Positions 1 through 5,818 of a DNA stretch of 8,503 nt are shown one piece after another. The notes under the pieces were generated by a model. It was not told where the DNA came from. It worked only from the letters and a program-made list of their open reading frames with translations, and searched no databases. Position 1 is the first letter of the stretch. Each line of letters opens with the position of its first letter. Position numbers and translations under genes: made by a program. The DNA is taken from the NCBI GenBank assembly GCA_036961445.1, contig JBALVO010000149.1, positions 1-8,503 on the forward strand. The letters run 5' to 3'. The stretch comes from JBALVO01 sp036961445 (GTDB lineage Bacteria > Pseudomonadota > Gammaproteobacteria > Pseudomonadales > Halieaceae).

Positions 1-2
1 GG

Positions 3-158
3 GGTCGCTCTGTATACGCCGTCAAGGCGCTGCAGGATATGGGCTTCACCAATGTCGCTCATCTTGCCACCGGATTTGGCGGCTGGGCTGGGGCGGGCGA
101 GCCCATCCAGGATGTCAGCAAGACCAGCCGCTGGGTCCGCCGCGCAGAGTCCGAATAA
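3..158 (+). CDS. Rhodanese-like domain protein, C-terminal end (partial)
   Basis: The window opens inside a reading frame that runs 51 codons to a TAA stop. The segment GRSVYAVKALQDMGFTNVAH followed by GFGGWAGAGEPI is the typical end of a rhodanese domain: the tail of the active-site loop (normally CxxGxRS), the helix with a xALxxxGFxNV pattern, and the closing GGxxxWxxxGxP motif. The catalytic cysteine should lie a few residues upstream of the window and cannot be checked. Rhodaneses move sulfane sulfur between carriers or serve as protein-interaction modules; the role here is not determined. The last residues (SKTSRWVRRAESE) look like a short natural tail. The stop lies about 15 bp before an IS6 transposase scrap, but the gene end itself appears intact. 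Confidence 0.8.
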   Translation, partial: GRSVYAVKALQDMGFTNVAHLATGFGGWAGAGEPIQDVSKTSRWVRRAESE

Positions 159-173
159 GCACTACCGTCACCC

Positions 174-299
174 GTGAAGCGATTCTTCAAACGTTTTCAC
201 AGATCACATGGCGAAGAGCCGAGGAAGATGGTGACTGACAAGCTGCGAAGCTATGGCGTTGCTTATCCGGAACGGATTCCTGACACGACCTTGGGTTGA
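174..299 (+). pseudogene. IS6-family transposase, internal fragment
   Basis: In the +3 frame, after the rhodanese stop, about 40 codons read VKRFFKRFHRSHGEEPRKMV, then TDKLRSYGVAYPERIPDT, then unrelated residues to TGA at 297-299. The pattern KRFFKR...PRxMVTDKLxSYG is characteristic of the DDE catalytic domain of IS6/IS26-type transposases; the Asp of VTDKL (codon 237-239) would be the second catalytic residue. The N-terminal HTH, the first Asp, the NNRAE-type segment and the final Glu are all absent, and I see no terminal inverted repeats. It is therefore a dead scrap, not an element. It marks past IS activity between the rhodanese gene and the lysine-catabolism genes. The family assignment is from recalled motifs. 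Confidence 0.72.
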
Positions 300-416
300 A
301 TGATTCGGTGCTGGTTGCCTCGACCGGCCGAGGGTAATATCCGCCGGTTAAAGGGGCAATAGCTAATTCTTTGCTACTATTAGAGAAATACTAATTGGCC
401 CTGCACAGGTGAAAAA

Positions 417-1499
417 ATGACAGAAATAGCTCTGCTCGGTTGCGGCAAGATTGGCGCGATGATCTGCCAGTTATTGCTGGACAGCGGTGACTACGCGGTA
501 ACCGCAATAGACTCCGCACAGTCGAACCTGGACCGCCTCAACACCTCCGGGGCTCTGACCAGGCTGTGCCTGGACGTAAGCGATGGTGCAGCCCTGAGCG
601 ATGCCCTGCAAGGTCACTATGCGGTGCTCAGTGCCTGTCCATTCTACCTGACCGAGACCATTGCCGGTGCCGCCAGGACAGCCGGTGTGCATTACCTCGA
701 CCTCACCGAGGATGTGCACAGCACCCAGCAAGTGCGTGCGCTGGCCGAGGGGGCGGACACCGCCTTTATTCCCCAGTGTGGACTGGCGCCTGGCTTTATT
801 TCCATTGTGGCGCACTCGATGTGTGACAAGTTCGACGAATTGGAAAATGTACGGCTGAGGGTTGGCGCCCTGCCGCGCTACCCTACCAATTCGCTGACCT
901 ACAACCTGACCTGGAGTACCGACGGCCTCATCAACGAATACTGCGAACCCTGCGTGTCCATCATCGACGGCGAGCTGGTGACGATGCCGTCGCTGACCCA
1001 ACGGCGCGAATTCAGTCTGGAGGGCATCCAGTACGAGAGTTTCAACACCTCCGGCGGACTCGGCTCGTTGGCCGAGACCCTGACCGGGAAAGTAAAAAAC
1101 CTCAGCTACCAGACTGTTCGTTATCCCGGACACTGGGAAATAATGCAAACCCTGCTGCGCGATCTTCGCCTGGTGGAGCGCCGCGATGTGCTGAAGGACA
1201 TCCTTGAATATGCACTGCCGGCCACCTATCAGGACATGGTGCTGATCTTCGCCACCGTCAGTGGTTTACGCGGCGGCCAGCGACTACAGGATACTTACGT
1301 CAACAAAGTCTACGGCCGGGAAGTCGGCGGCGCGGAGCGCTCGGCCATTCAGCTCACCACCGCCGCTGGAATTTGTGCCATGCTGGATCTGCTGCAGGCG
1401 GGAAAGTTGCCAGAGCGCGGCTTTGTCCGGCAGGAACAGGTCAGCCTGGAGGACTTCCTGGACAACCGCTTTGGCCGCACCTATCTACATGATCAATAA
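417..1499 (+). CDS. Saccharopine dehydrogenase family protein
   Basis: This is a 360-residue NAD(P)-dependent oxidoreductase of the saccharopine dehydrogenase/reductase (LYS9-like) family. An N-terminal Rossmann fold shows GCGKIG at residues 8-13 in the context IALLGCGKIG. The family motif CGLAPGFI lies around residue 120. The C-terminal part ends with a conserved-looking SAIQLTTAAGICAMLDLL...RGFVRQEQVSLEDFL block. The likely reaction is saccharopine to 2-aminoadipate-6-semialdehyde plus glutamate in the cytosol, inferred mainly because the next gene encodes the matching ALDH7 enzyme. The ATG is supported by AGGTGA at 407-412. The ALDH gene starts 42 bp after the stop, so the two are probably co-transcribed. 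No lysine-ketoglutarate reductase domain is fused to it, and none is in the window. The cofactor and reaction direction cannot be read from sequence; related proteins act on other amino-dicarboxylate substrates. Confidence 0.87.
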   Translation: MTEIALLGCGKIGAMICQLLLDSGDYAVTAIDSAQSNLDRLNTSGALTRLCLDVSDGAALSDALQGHYAVLSACPFYLTETIAGAARTAGVHYLDLTEDVHSTQQVRALAEGADTAFIPQCGLAPGFISIVAHSMCDKFDELENVRLRVGALPRYPTNSLTYNLTWSTDGLINEYCEPCVSIIDGELVTMPSLTQRREFSLEGIQYESFNTSGGLGSLAETLTGKVKNLSYQTVRYPGHWEIMQTLLRDLRLVERRDVLKDILEYALPATYQDMVLIFATVSGLRGGQRLQDTYVNKVYGREVGGAERSAIQLTTAAGICAMLDLLQAGKLPERGFVRQEQVSLEDFLDNRFGRTYLHDQ

Positions 1500-1514
1500 T
1501 GTCCCGATGATCAT
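1489..1514. repeat. 7-bp inverted repeat at the stop codon of the saccharopine dehydrogenase gene
   Basis: ATGATCA at 1489-1495 and TGATCAT at 1508-1514 are perfect inverted copies separated by 12 bp, and the TAA stop lies between them. Each arm also contains the self-palindrome TGATCA. In RNA this would form a small AT-rich hairpin just ahead of the dehydrogenase start. No T-tract follows, so it is not a convincing terminator. It may be chance or a weak processing or binding site. Confidence 0.35.
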
Positions 1515-1541
1515 TAACATCTCCAACCCCTGGAATGCGAT

Positions 1542-3053
1542 ATGAACACAACAATCAGTGAATCCGCGCGTGCGGCCCTCGAACAGCTGGGTATTGCTGA
1601 CAGCCGAGGCGCGCTTAAAGTGCACTCACCCATAGATGGCAGCCTGCTCGGGAGTGCCGCACTAGACACCAGCGCCAGCCTGGCAAAGAAAATTGATTTA
1701 TCGGCGGAAGCCTTCCAAGCCTGGCGCGTAGTACCCGCACCGCGCCGCGGCGAACTGGTACGGTTGTTCGGCGAAGAATTACGCGCGCACAAACAGATCC
1801 TGGGCGAGCTGGTAACACTGGAATGCGGCAAACTGTTGCAGGAGGGCCTGGGTGAAGTCCAGGAAATGATCGACATTTGTGATTTCGCGGTTGGGCTGTC
1901 ACGGCAACTCTATGGTGTGACCATGCCATCGGAACGCCCGGGCCACAGCATGCAGGAAACCTGGCAACCGCTGGGGCCGGTGGCGGTAATCTCCGCCTTT
2001 AATTTTCCAGTGGCTGTCTGGGCCTGGAATAGCGCCCTGGCCTGTGTCTGCGGTGACCCGATTATCTGGAAGCCCTCCGAGAAAACTCCGCTGACGGCAC
2101 TGGCTTGTGCCGCCTTGTTTGAGCGCGCCGCCCAGCGCTTCGGTGACGCACCAGCCGGGCTGATGCAGCTGGCTATCGGCGACGCTACCATCGGTGAGCA
2201 ATTGGTGGCCAATCCTGCTGTCGCGCTGGTTAGCGCCACCGGATCGACTCGCATGGGACGCCGGGTGGGTCCCGCAGTAGCGGGCCGCTTCGGCCGTTGC
2301 CTGCTGGAACTGGGCGGTAACAATGCCATGATCGTGACGCCCTCCGCCGACATTGATATGACCGTGCGCGCCATACTGTTCTCTGCGGTGGGCACCTGTG
2401 GCCAGCGTTGCACCAGCCTGCGTCGACTGATCGTGCACCGGGATATTCAGGCAACGCTACTGCAGCGACTGCGCAAGGCTTACACACAGATCAGCATCGG
2501 CAATCCACTGGATGACGGTGTATTGGTAGGACCATTGATTGATGCGGCGGCCTTCACTGCGATGCAGGAGTTGCTCGATAATTTGCGCGCCCAGGGTGTA
2601 CCGGTACACGGTGGCGAGCAGGTCCTGCTGGAACACTGCCCCGGGGGTTTCTACGTACAACCGGCGCTGGTGGAACTGGAACAGCAAATCGACTGTGTGC
2701 GCACCGAGACGTTCGCCCCCGTGCTTTACGTCATACCCTATGATGACCTGGCTGAGGCGATCTTCTTGCAGAATGATGTGCCGCAGGGCCTGTCTTCCTG
2801 CATATTTACCCGCGACCTGCTGGAAGCGGAGACCTTCCTGTCGGCGGCCGGTAGCGACTGCGGTATGGCCAACGTCAATATCGGCCCCAGTGGTGCGGAG
2901 ATCGGCGGCGCCTTTGGTGGGGAAAAGGAAACCGGTGGCGGCCGTGAATCAGGCTCGGATGCCTGGAGAGCGTATATGCGCCGCCAAACGGTCACCGTGA
3001 ACTATTCCAAACAACTGCCGCTGGCCCAGGGTATCGAGTTTGGTGTCGATTAA
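1542..3053 (+). CDS. amaB: ALDH7-type alpha-aminoadipate-semialdehyde dehydrogenase
   Basis: This 503-residue aldehyde dehydrogenase is of normal full length and would oxidise 2-aminoadipate-6-semialdehyde (in equilibrium with piperideine-6-carboxylate) to 2-aminoadipate with NAD(P)+. Visible landmarks are Asn154 in SAFNFPV (oxyanion hole), general base Glu256 in LELGGNNA, and nucleophile Cys290 in GTCGQRCTSLRRL. The C-terminal GAEIGGAFGGEKETGGGRES block followed by SDAWRAYMRR and NYSKQLPLAQGI is near-diagnostic for ALDH7 (antiquitin), the lysine-catabolic branch. The start is ATG with a modest GGAA at 1532-1535. It follows a saccharopine dehydrogenase gene, which supports a two-step lysine-degradation unit. 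A second cysteine (Cys286) lies four residues before the nucleophile. The symbol amaB follows pseudomonad usage for this enzyme; pcd and ALDH7 are also used. Confidence 0.92.
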   Translation: MNTTISESARAALEQLGIADSRGALKVHSPIDGSLLGSAALDTSASLAKKIDLSAEAFQAWRVVPAPRRGELVRLFGEELRAHKQILGELVTLECGKLLQEGLGEVQEMIDICDFAVGLSRQLYGVTMPSERPGHSMQETWQPLGPVAVISAFNFPVAVWAWNSALACVCGDPIIWKPSEKTPLTALACAALFERAAQRFGDAPAGLMQLAIGDATIGEQLVANPAVALVSATGSTRMGRRVGPAVAGRFGRCLLELGGNNAMIVTPSADIDMTVRAILFSAVGTCGQRCTSLRRLIVHRDIQATLLQRLRKAYTQISIGNPLDDGVLVGPLIDAAAFTAMQELLDNLRAQGVPVHGGEQVLLEHCPGGFYVQPALVELEQQIDCVRTETFAPVLYVIPYDDLAEAIFLQNDVPQGLSSCIFTRDLLEAETFLSAAGSDCGMANVNIGPSGAEIGGAFGGEKETGGGRESGSDAWRAYMRRQTVTVNYSKQLPLAQGIEFGVD

Positions 3054-3336
3054 AACCATCACCAGGAGAATGACAAGTAAACTTGCCAGTGCCCATTATC
3101 CCGCTACTTCACCCAATACCCCTTGGACTTCCTCCACCCGTAGGGCGGCTTTTGCCGCTGCGCTGGATGATGACATCGCTTTTTTCGACGGTACTTTTGA
3201 ATGGCTTGCAGTAATCCCCGGATATGTAGGTGCCGGTGGGGCAGGAATCGCCCTGCGGGGATGGGGGTTTGGGCTTATCTTGTCCTACCCTGAACTAGCT
3301 ATTTTCCTATACGTACTTCTCTCATGGCACTTCCTG
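3054..3336. other. Gene-free spacer after the ALDH gene
   Basis: No convincing gene is seen in this spacer. A hairpin GCGGC-TTTT-GCCGC occupies 3145-3158 and a six-T run follows at 3180-3185. Another stem, GCAGG/CCTGC, spans 3241-3256. An open frame reaches 3348: an ATG at 3070 sits only one base after AGGAG, and the predicted 92 residues are low in complexity with a hydrophobic end. I do not recognise it. The stretch begins GC-rich and becomes AT-rich from about 3290, where the composition of the following genes begins. Confidence 0.5.
3145..3185 (+). terminator. Possible weak terminator downstream of the ALDH gene
   Basis: A 5-bp GC stem with a TTTT loop (3145-3158) is followed, after a small GATG/CATC stem at 3166-3177, by six T at 3180-3185. 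The strong stem does not abut the T-run and the adjacent stem has only four pairs, so intrinsic termination is only a possibility. It is the best candidate between the ALDH gene and the MarR promoter. Confidence 0.25.
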
Positions 3337-3365
3337 TTGTATCTGTAATTTACTTTCTATATACT
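3337..3365 (+). promoter_or_regulatory. Predicted sigma70 promoter of the MarR gene
   Basis: TTGTAT at 3337-3342 (-35) and TATACT at 3360-3365 (-10, five of six consensus bases) are separated by exactly 17 bp. Transcription would start near 3372, giving a leader of about 25 nt before the ATG at 3397. The -35 box is weak, with three of six consensus bases. The -10 box is overlapped by the palindrome at 3362-3379. Confidence 0.5.
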
Positions 3366-3379
3366 TGATTACTCAAGTA
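3362..3379. promoter_or_regulatory. Perfect 18-bp palindrome, candidate MarR operator
   Basis: TACTTGA (3362-3368) and TCAAGTA (3373-3379) are perfect 7-bp inverted arms around a TTAC centre. The size and layout match typical MarR-family operators. The site covers most of the predicted -10 box and the expected start site, and ends 17 bp before the MarR ATG. Binding there would block RNA polymerase, so negative autoregulation is the natural inference. Confidence 0.55.
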
Positions 3380-3396
3380 ACTATTAAGATATTATT

Positions 3397-3819
3397 ATGT
3401 CGAATCTCCCGATTAGTTCAACCTTTGTGATCCAAAATTCATTGTTGGCATCCAAATTGGCAAAGCGAGTCGATGGTCAGCTAAGCGCCCACGGCATAAG
3501 CTTCACAGAGTATGTAATTATGCATCACCTGAGTAATTCACCTCTCAAGACGATGCGCAGAATTGAATTGGCGGAGCATGTAGGTATCACTGCCTCTGGC
3601 ATAACGCGTCTGATTAGCCCGATGGAGAAAATTGGCATTGTGGAAAAGGAAGCAAACCCCAGGGACGCACGGCAGAGCCTGGTCAAACTCTCAAAAACTG
3701 GCCAGCGACTCTATGGGGAAGCTAGTGTCAGTTTCGAGCATTGTGCGAGTAGTCTGACCGGGAGCTTAAGCGAAAATCAACTGGAAAAAATGGTTGAGCT
3801 GTCTGCAAGACTTCTCTAA
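3397..3819 (+). CDS. MarR-family transcriptional regulator
   Basis: A 140-residue protein of normal MarR length. Long N-terminal and C-terminal helices would form the dimer interface. The winged helix-turn-helix spans about residues 54-102, with RIELAEHVGITASGITRLIS (55-74) as helix-turn-helix and NPRDARQSLVKLSKTG (87-102) as wing, including the usual DxR pattern. Members bind small phenolic or other ligands, or sense oxidants, and usually repress their own and adjacent genes. The ATG has only a weak ribosome site (TAAG about 10 nt upstream). A DUF1330-type gene follows on the same strand after 85 bp. The palindrome at 3362-3379 is the probable target. The ligand cannot be inferred. Confidence 0.88.
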   Translation: MSNLPISSTFVIQNSLLASKLAKRVDGQLSAHGISFTEYVIMHHLSNSPLKTMRRIELAEHVGITASGITRLISPMEKIGIVEKEANPRDARQSLVKLSKTGQRLYGEASVSFEHCASSLTGSLSENQLEKMVELSARLL

Positions 3820-3853
3820 AAGATATTACAAACTTAAAAAAAGACCCTGCCAG

Positions 3854-3875
3854 GCTGAGGCTCAAAAGAGTCAGC
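3854..3875 (+). repeat. Hairpin in the leader of the DUF1330-type gene
   Basis: GCTGA (3854-3858) pairs with TCAGC (3871-3875), and inside it CTC (3861-3863) pairs with GAG (3868-3870) around an AAAA loop, leaving a GG bulge on the left side. It lies in the 85-bp gap between the MarR stop and the next start. No T-run follows, so it is probably an mRNA structure, not a terminator. Confidence 0.35.
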
Positions 3876-3904
3876 TGCAATCATCGCGGAAGAGAGATAG
3901 TAAA

Positions 3905-4351
3905 ATGAAAGAAGTGTTTCTGGAGGCAACTGAGGAATCAGCTGTTGAATTTTTCTCAAGAGGTATATCTGGCGCGGTTACTATGCTGAATCTCCTTTGT
4001 TTTCGGGACGTCGCAGATTATTCCGCCAGCCCCGCACTAAAGCCTGGAAGTGAAACATCCGGGCGGGAGGCATTTCAAAAATACATCGATCACACGCTCC
4101 CTTTCCTGCACGACACTGGTGGTGATATACAGTTTCTTGGAGGAGGCGGGAAGTTCTTTGTCGGCCCCCAGAACGAGAGGTGGGACGTGGTGATGCTCAT
4201 TCGACAGAATTCGATGGCTGACTTTTTTAATTTTGCCTCCAATGAGGATTATCTGTCTGGTATTGGGCATAGAACAGCAGCATTAACAGACTCAAGACTG
4301 CTGCCGCTGCTAGAGCTTTCTGGCAAGAGCATCGTCGGAGAGATCACCTAA
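3905..4351 (+). CDS. DUF1330-type protein (ferredoxin-like alpha/beta-barrel fold)
   Basis: The 148 residues fit the DUF1330 pattern: VTMLNLLCFRDVADY (25-39) as first strand, SGREAFQKY (52-60), a GGDIQFLGGG segment, then GPQNERWDVVMLIRQNSMADFF, and ASNEDYLSGIGHRTAALTDS near the end. DUF1330 belongs to the dimeric alpha/beta barrel group that includes small monooxygenases and EthD-like proteins; the biochemical function is unknown. I chose ATG 3905 because the domain begins soon after it and AGAGAG lies about 10 nt upstream. The frame is open back to 3794, but that extension would overlap the MarR gene and looks non-coding. The stop overlaps the stop of the convergent reductase gene. The position behind MarR suggests it belongs to that regulon. 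Confidence 0.78.
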   Translation: MKEVFLEATEESAVEFFSRGISGAVTMLNLLCFRDVADYSASPALKPGSETSGREAFQKYIDHTLPFLHDTGGDIQFLGGGGKFFVGPQNERWDVVMLIRQNSMADFFNFASNEDYLSGIGHRTAALTDSRLLPLLELSGKSIVGEIT

Positions 4352-5073
4352 ACATCTCGGTTGTATATTACCGGCATCATGCCCTTCCACTGTGTCCACG
4401 TCCTATCGTCACAGATAAGATCAGCCATGAAACAAGCTACGTTGATCCGACTGGTCAATCCTGTGTCGAAAATTGCGCTTCTAATGGGCGAACAATGCAC
4501 GACAAACTCACTTTTCTCCGACTCATTGACCAAGGTGTCGGGGCGTACAACAGCCCATTCAATAGCCCCATCGTTCTGGCCGATCCGGGTACGCAAATAG
4601 TCCGCAGCGTTCTCGTTGTCTGCATGGGGTGGCAGCAACAGACGAAGAAGCACGATTACACACTTTTGCCCAAAGGATATTTTCTCCTCCAGATCGCGGT
4701 TGCTGTTTCCAGTGGTATTCATAAGCACGAATTTAACTGGCTCATTTCCTCCGACTGTCTTCACTGCACGACACAACCGTTGAGTCGTATCTGTAACGAG
4801 CCTGTACGGAGGTCCCAATATACCCTTGAAGCTTAAGGTGTGGCCTAAACAGGAGGCCACAGCGCTACAACCACTGACATATTGCACTAGTTCGCTATCG
4901 CTAAGATCTACGATACTAGCTTGAATAAGGGTCAGATTATCGTGATTTGTAATCTCATCAGGTAGGTTTTGTGTGGATCGCACAATTATTCTTACCTGCT
5001 CTCCACGGTCGAGCAGTTGTTGCACGAGCAGTTGCCCTGTTGCACCACTGGCTCCAACTACTAACGTTGTCAT
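4348..5073 (-). CDS. NAD(P)-binding reductase, atypical SDR / NmrA-like
   Basis: A 241-residue Rossmann-fold protein that begins TLVVGASGATGQLLVQQLL, with GASGATG at residues 7-13 (the GxxGxxG nucleotide motif of atypical SDRs). Arg32 lies at the end of the second strand in IIVRS and suggests an NADP(H) preference. KFVLMNTTG resembles the fourth strand of this group, and a WAVVRPDTL segment follows. No classical YxxxK catalytic pair is apparent, as in NmrA-like and SDR_a5-type proteins, so it may be a reductase or a redox-sensing binder. The start at 5073 has AAGAG directly beside the ATG, a poor spacing. It converges on the DUF1330 gene with a 4-bp overlap of stop codons and no visible terminator. 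The substrate is unknown. Confidence 0.82.
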   Translation of the reverse strand: MTTLVVGASGATGQLLVQQLLDRGEQVRIIVRSTQNLPDEITNHDNLTLIQASIVDLSDSELVQYVSGCSAVASCLGHTLSFKGILGPPYRLVTDTTQRLCRAVKTVGGNEPVKFVLMNTTGNSNRDLEEKISFGQKCVIVLLRLLLPPHADNENAADYLRTRIGQNDGAIEWAVVRPDTLVNESEKSEFVVHCSPIRSAIFDTGLTSRINVACFMADLICDDRTWTQWKGMMPVIYNRDV

Positions 5074-5247
5074 CTCTTGGCTGTTCCATTTTCAGGGTAT
5101 AGTTATCGAAATAGTGATACTACAGGGTCTGGTCTATGCTGTCCCAAAGAGAGCAGTACAAGAAGCTCCGCGAACGCGTCACGGAAGCCGCGCAGGAAAT
5201 CAGGACAGAGCTCAGATTGGTGAGTTGGCAATGCGCCACCTACACGC
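5074..5247. other. Spacer between the reductase and the transporter remnant
   Basis: This would hold the minus-strand promoter of the reductase, but I see no clear -35/-10 pair. On the plus strand an ATG at 5136 opens 40 codons to TAG at 5256-5258, beginning MLSQREQYKKLRERVTEAAQ, with charged, helix-forming residues and AGGG about 10 nt upstream. It is unrecognised and ends inside the remnant of the opposite strand. It may be a small gene, a gene fragment or chance. Confidence 0.4.
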
Positions 5248-5765
5248 TCAGAAGATAGCTCTTTTGGACCAACCGGGCGCTGGTAATACGGGTACAAAGT
5301 AGAGGCGCAGTCGCCACTCAGGGCCAAAGTCATCGTCTTGTACCGCGTAATAGTGAATCTCAGCACTAAATTTAAATGCCAATTGCCCGATTTTACCCAT
5401 CGTGTCAAAGCCCATACCGATGGGTAAACTCGGCTCATCAGTTTCCCAGTTGTACTGTACATTGGGCGCCGCACCAATGTTGGTGAGTGCGGAGTACCTG
5501 TAGCGAATGATGTACTGAAAGTCTGTCAGGCTCACATCGGGCCGATCAACTTTTACTCTCCCAAGAGAAGTGTCTATTTTTTTGAATCCTCACCAGCAAA
5601 GGACCACCAGTGCTGCCCAACACCGCCCGGGATCCAGTTGGGAGCGCCGAGTTGCGTAGCCGATATTGATAAAATCGGGGGATGAACGTGTTGCAACCAT
5701 CGTGGTCGATTGTCGCGATACATAGAGACGCCGTCCAGGAAGAAATCTACGCGGAGAGTTGACAT
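5248..5765 (-). pseudogene. Outer-membrane beta-barrel transporter remnant (SphA/MetA-like), truncated and frameshifted
   Basis: Two minus-strand frames join into the C-terminal third of a beta-barrel outer-membrane protein of the kind annotated as transporter or neuromedin U-like and often found near aromatic or terpene catabolic genes. The first frame (5574-5765) carries APNWIPGGVGQHWWSFAGED, matching the P-W-x(2)-G-x(4)-H/N-x-W-S-F/V-A-G-D segment, and stops at TAG 5574-5576. The second continues with YNWETDEPSLPIGMGFDTMG, KIGQL, then HYYAVQDDDFGPEWRLRLYF, matching the W-(T/S)-x-P-x-G-x-G-x(3)-K-x-G and Y-x(6)-GP-x-W-x-LR end, and stops at 5248. The switch occurs at seven A (plus-strand T-run 5577-5583). 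The N-terminal two thirds and the signal peptide are missing. Residues encoded upstream of about 5660 do not resemble the family. Family identity is from recalled motifs. Confidence 0.62.
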
Positions 5766-5788
5766 CGTTAAAATAACAGTGTTAAAGT
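5759..5788 (+). promoter_or_regulatory. Predicted promoter of the tetR operon
   Basis: A perfect TTGACA lies at 5759-5764 and TAAAGT (four of six consensus) at 5783-5788, with an 18-bp spacer. The start site would fall near 5795, leaving a leader of about 25 nt with GGGGAG at 5806-5811 as ribosome site. The spacer, -10 box and start region are filled by GTTA/TAAC half-sites. Confidence 0.6.
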
Positions 5789-5805
5789 AACATCGTTAAC
5801 TTAAC
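5767..5805. promoter_or_regulatory. Triple GTTA-N3-TAAC operator array with 14-bp period
   Basis: GTTA occurs at 5767, 5781 and 5795, and TAAC at 5774, 5788 and 5802. The result is six half-sites of alternating orientation exactly every 7 bp, or three 11-bp palindromes spaced 14 bp centre to centre. The second and third are palindromic one base further out (TGTTA/TAACA and CGTTA/TAACG). A degenerate half-site TGAC at 5760, inside the -35 box, keeps the same phase. The array sits on the promoter of the TetR gene, so it is most probably that protein's operator. Confidence 0.72.
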
Positions 5806-5818
5806 GGGGAGTTACTCT

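Noticed and set aside
320..362. Frame reading RPAEGNIRRLKGQ, reminiscent of an ISL3-type transposase end
   Set aside because: Only about a dozen residues resemble the pattern and no flanking support is seen; it could be chance.
471..1148. 225-codon minus-strand frame inside the saccharopine dehydrogenase gene
   Set aside because: It is a shadow of a GC-rich coding region; the plus strand has clear family motifs and a ribosome site.
1899..2438. Long minus-strand frames within the ALDH gene
   Set aside because: They are antisense shadows of strongly coding plus-strand sequence.
3241..3256. GCAGG/CCTGC stem as a terminator
   Set aside because: G-rich sequence follows it and there is no T-run.
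3070..3348. Open frame of about 92 codons after the ALDH gene with a hydrophobic C-terminus
   Set aside because: AGGAG is only one base from the ATG, the frame runs through hairpin-forming intergenic sequence, and the peptide resembles nothing I know.
3794..3904. Upstream extension of the DUF1330-type gene to an ATG at 3794
   Set aside because: It would overlap the MarR gene, and the added residues are lysine/glutamine-rich read-through of leader sequence; ATG 3905 fits the domain start.
5103..5477. 124-codon minus-strand frame
   Set aside because: It lies over the transporter remnant in another frame, and its residues show no family motif; the overlapping frame carries the barrel signature.
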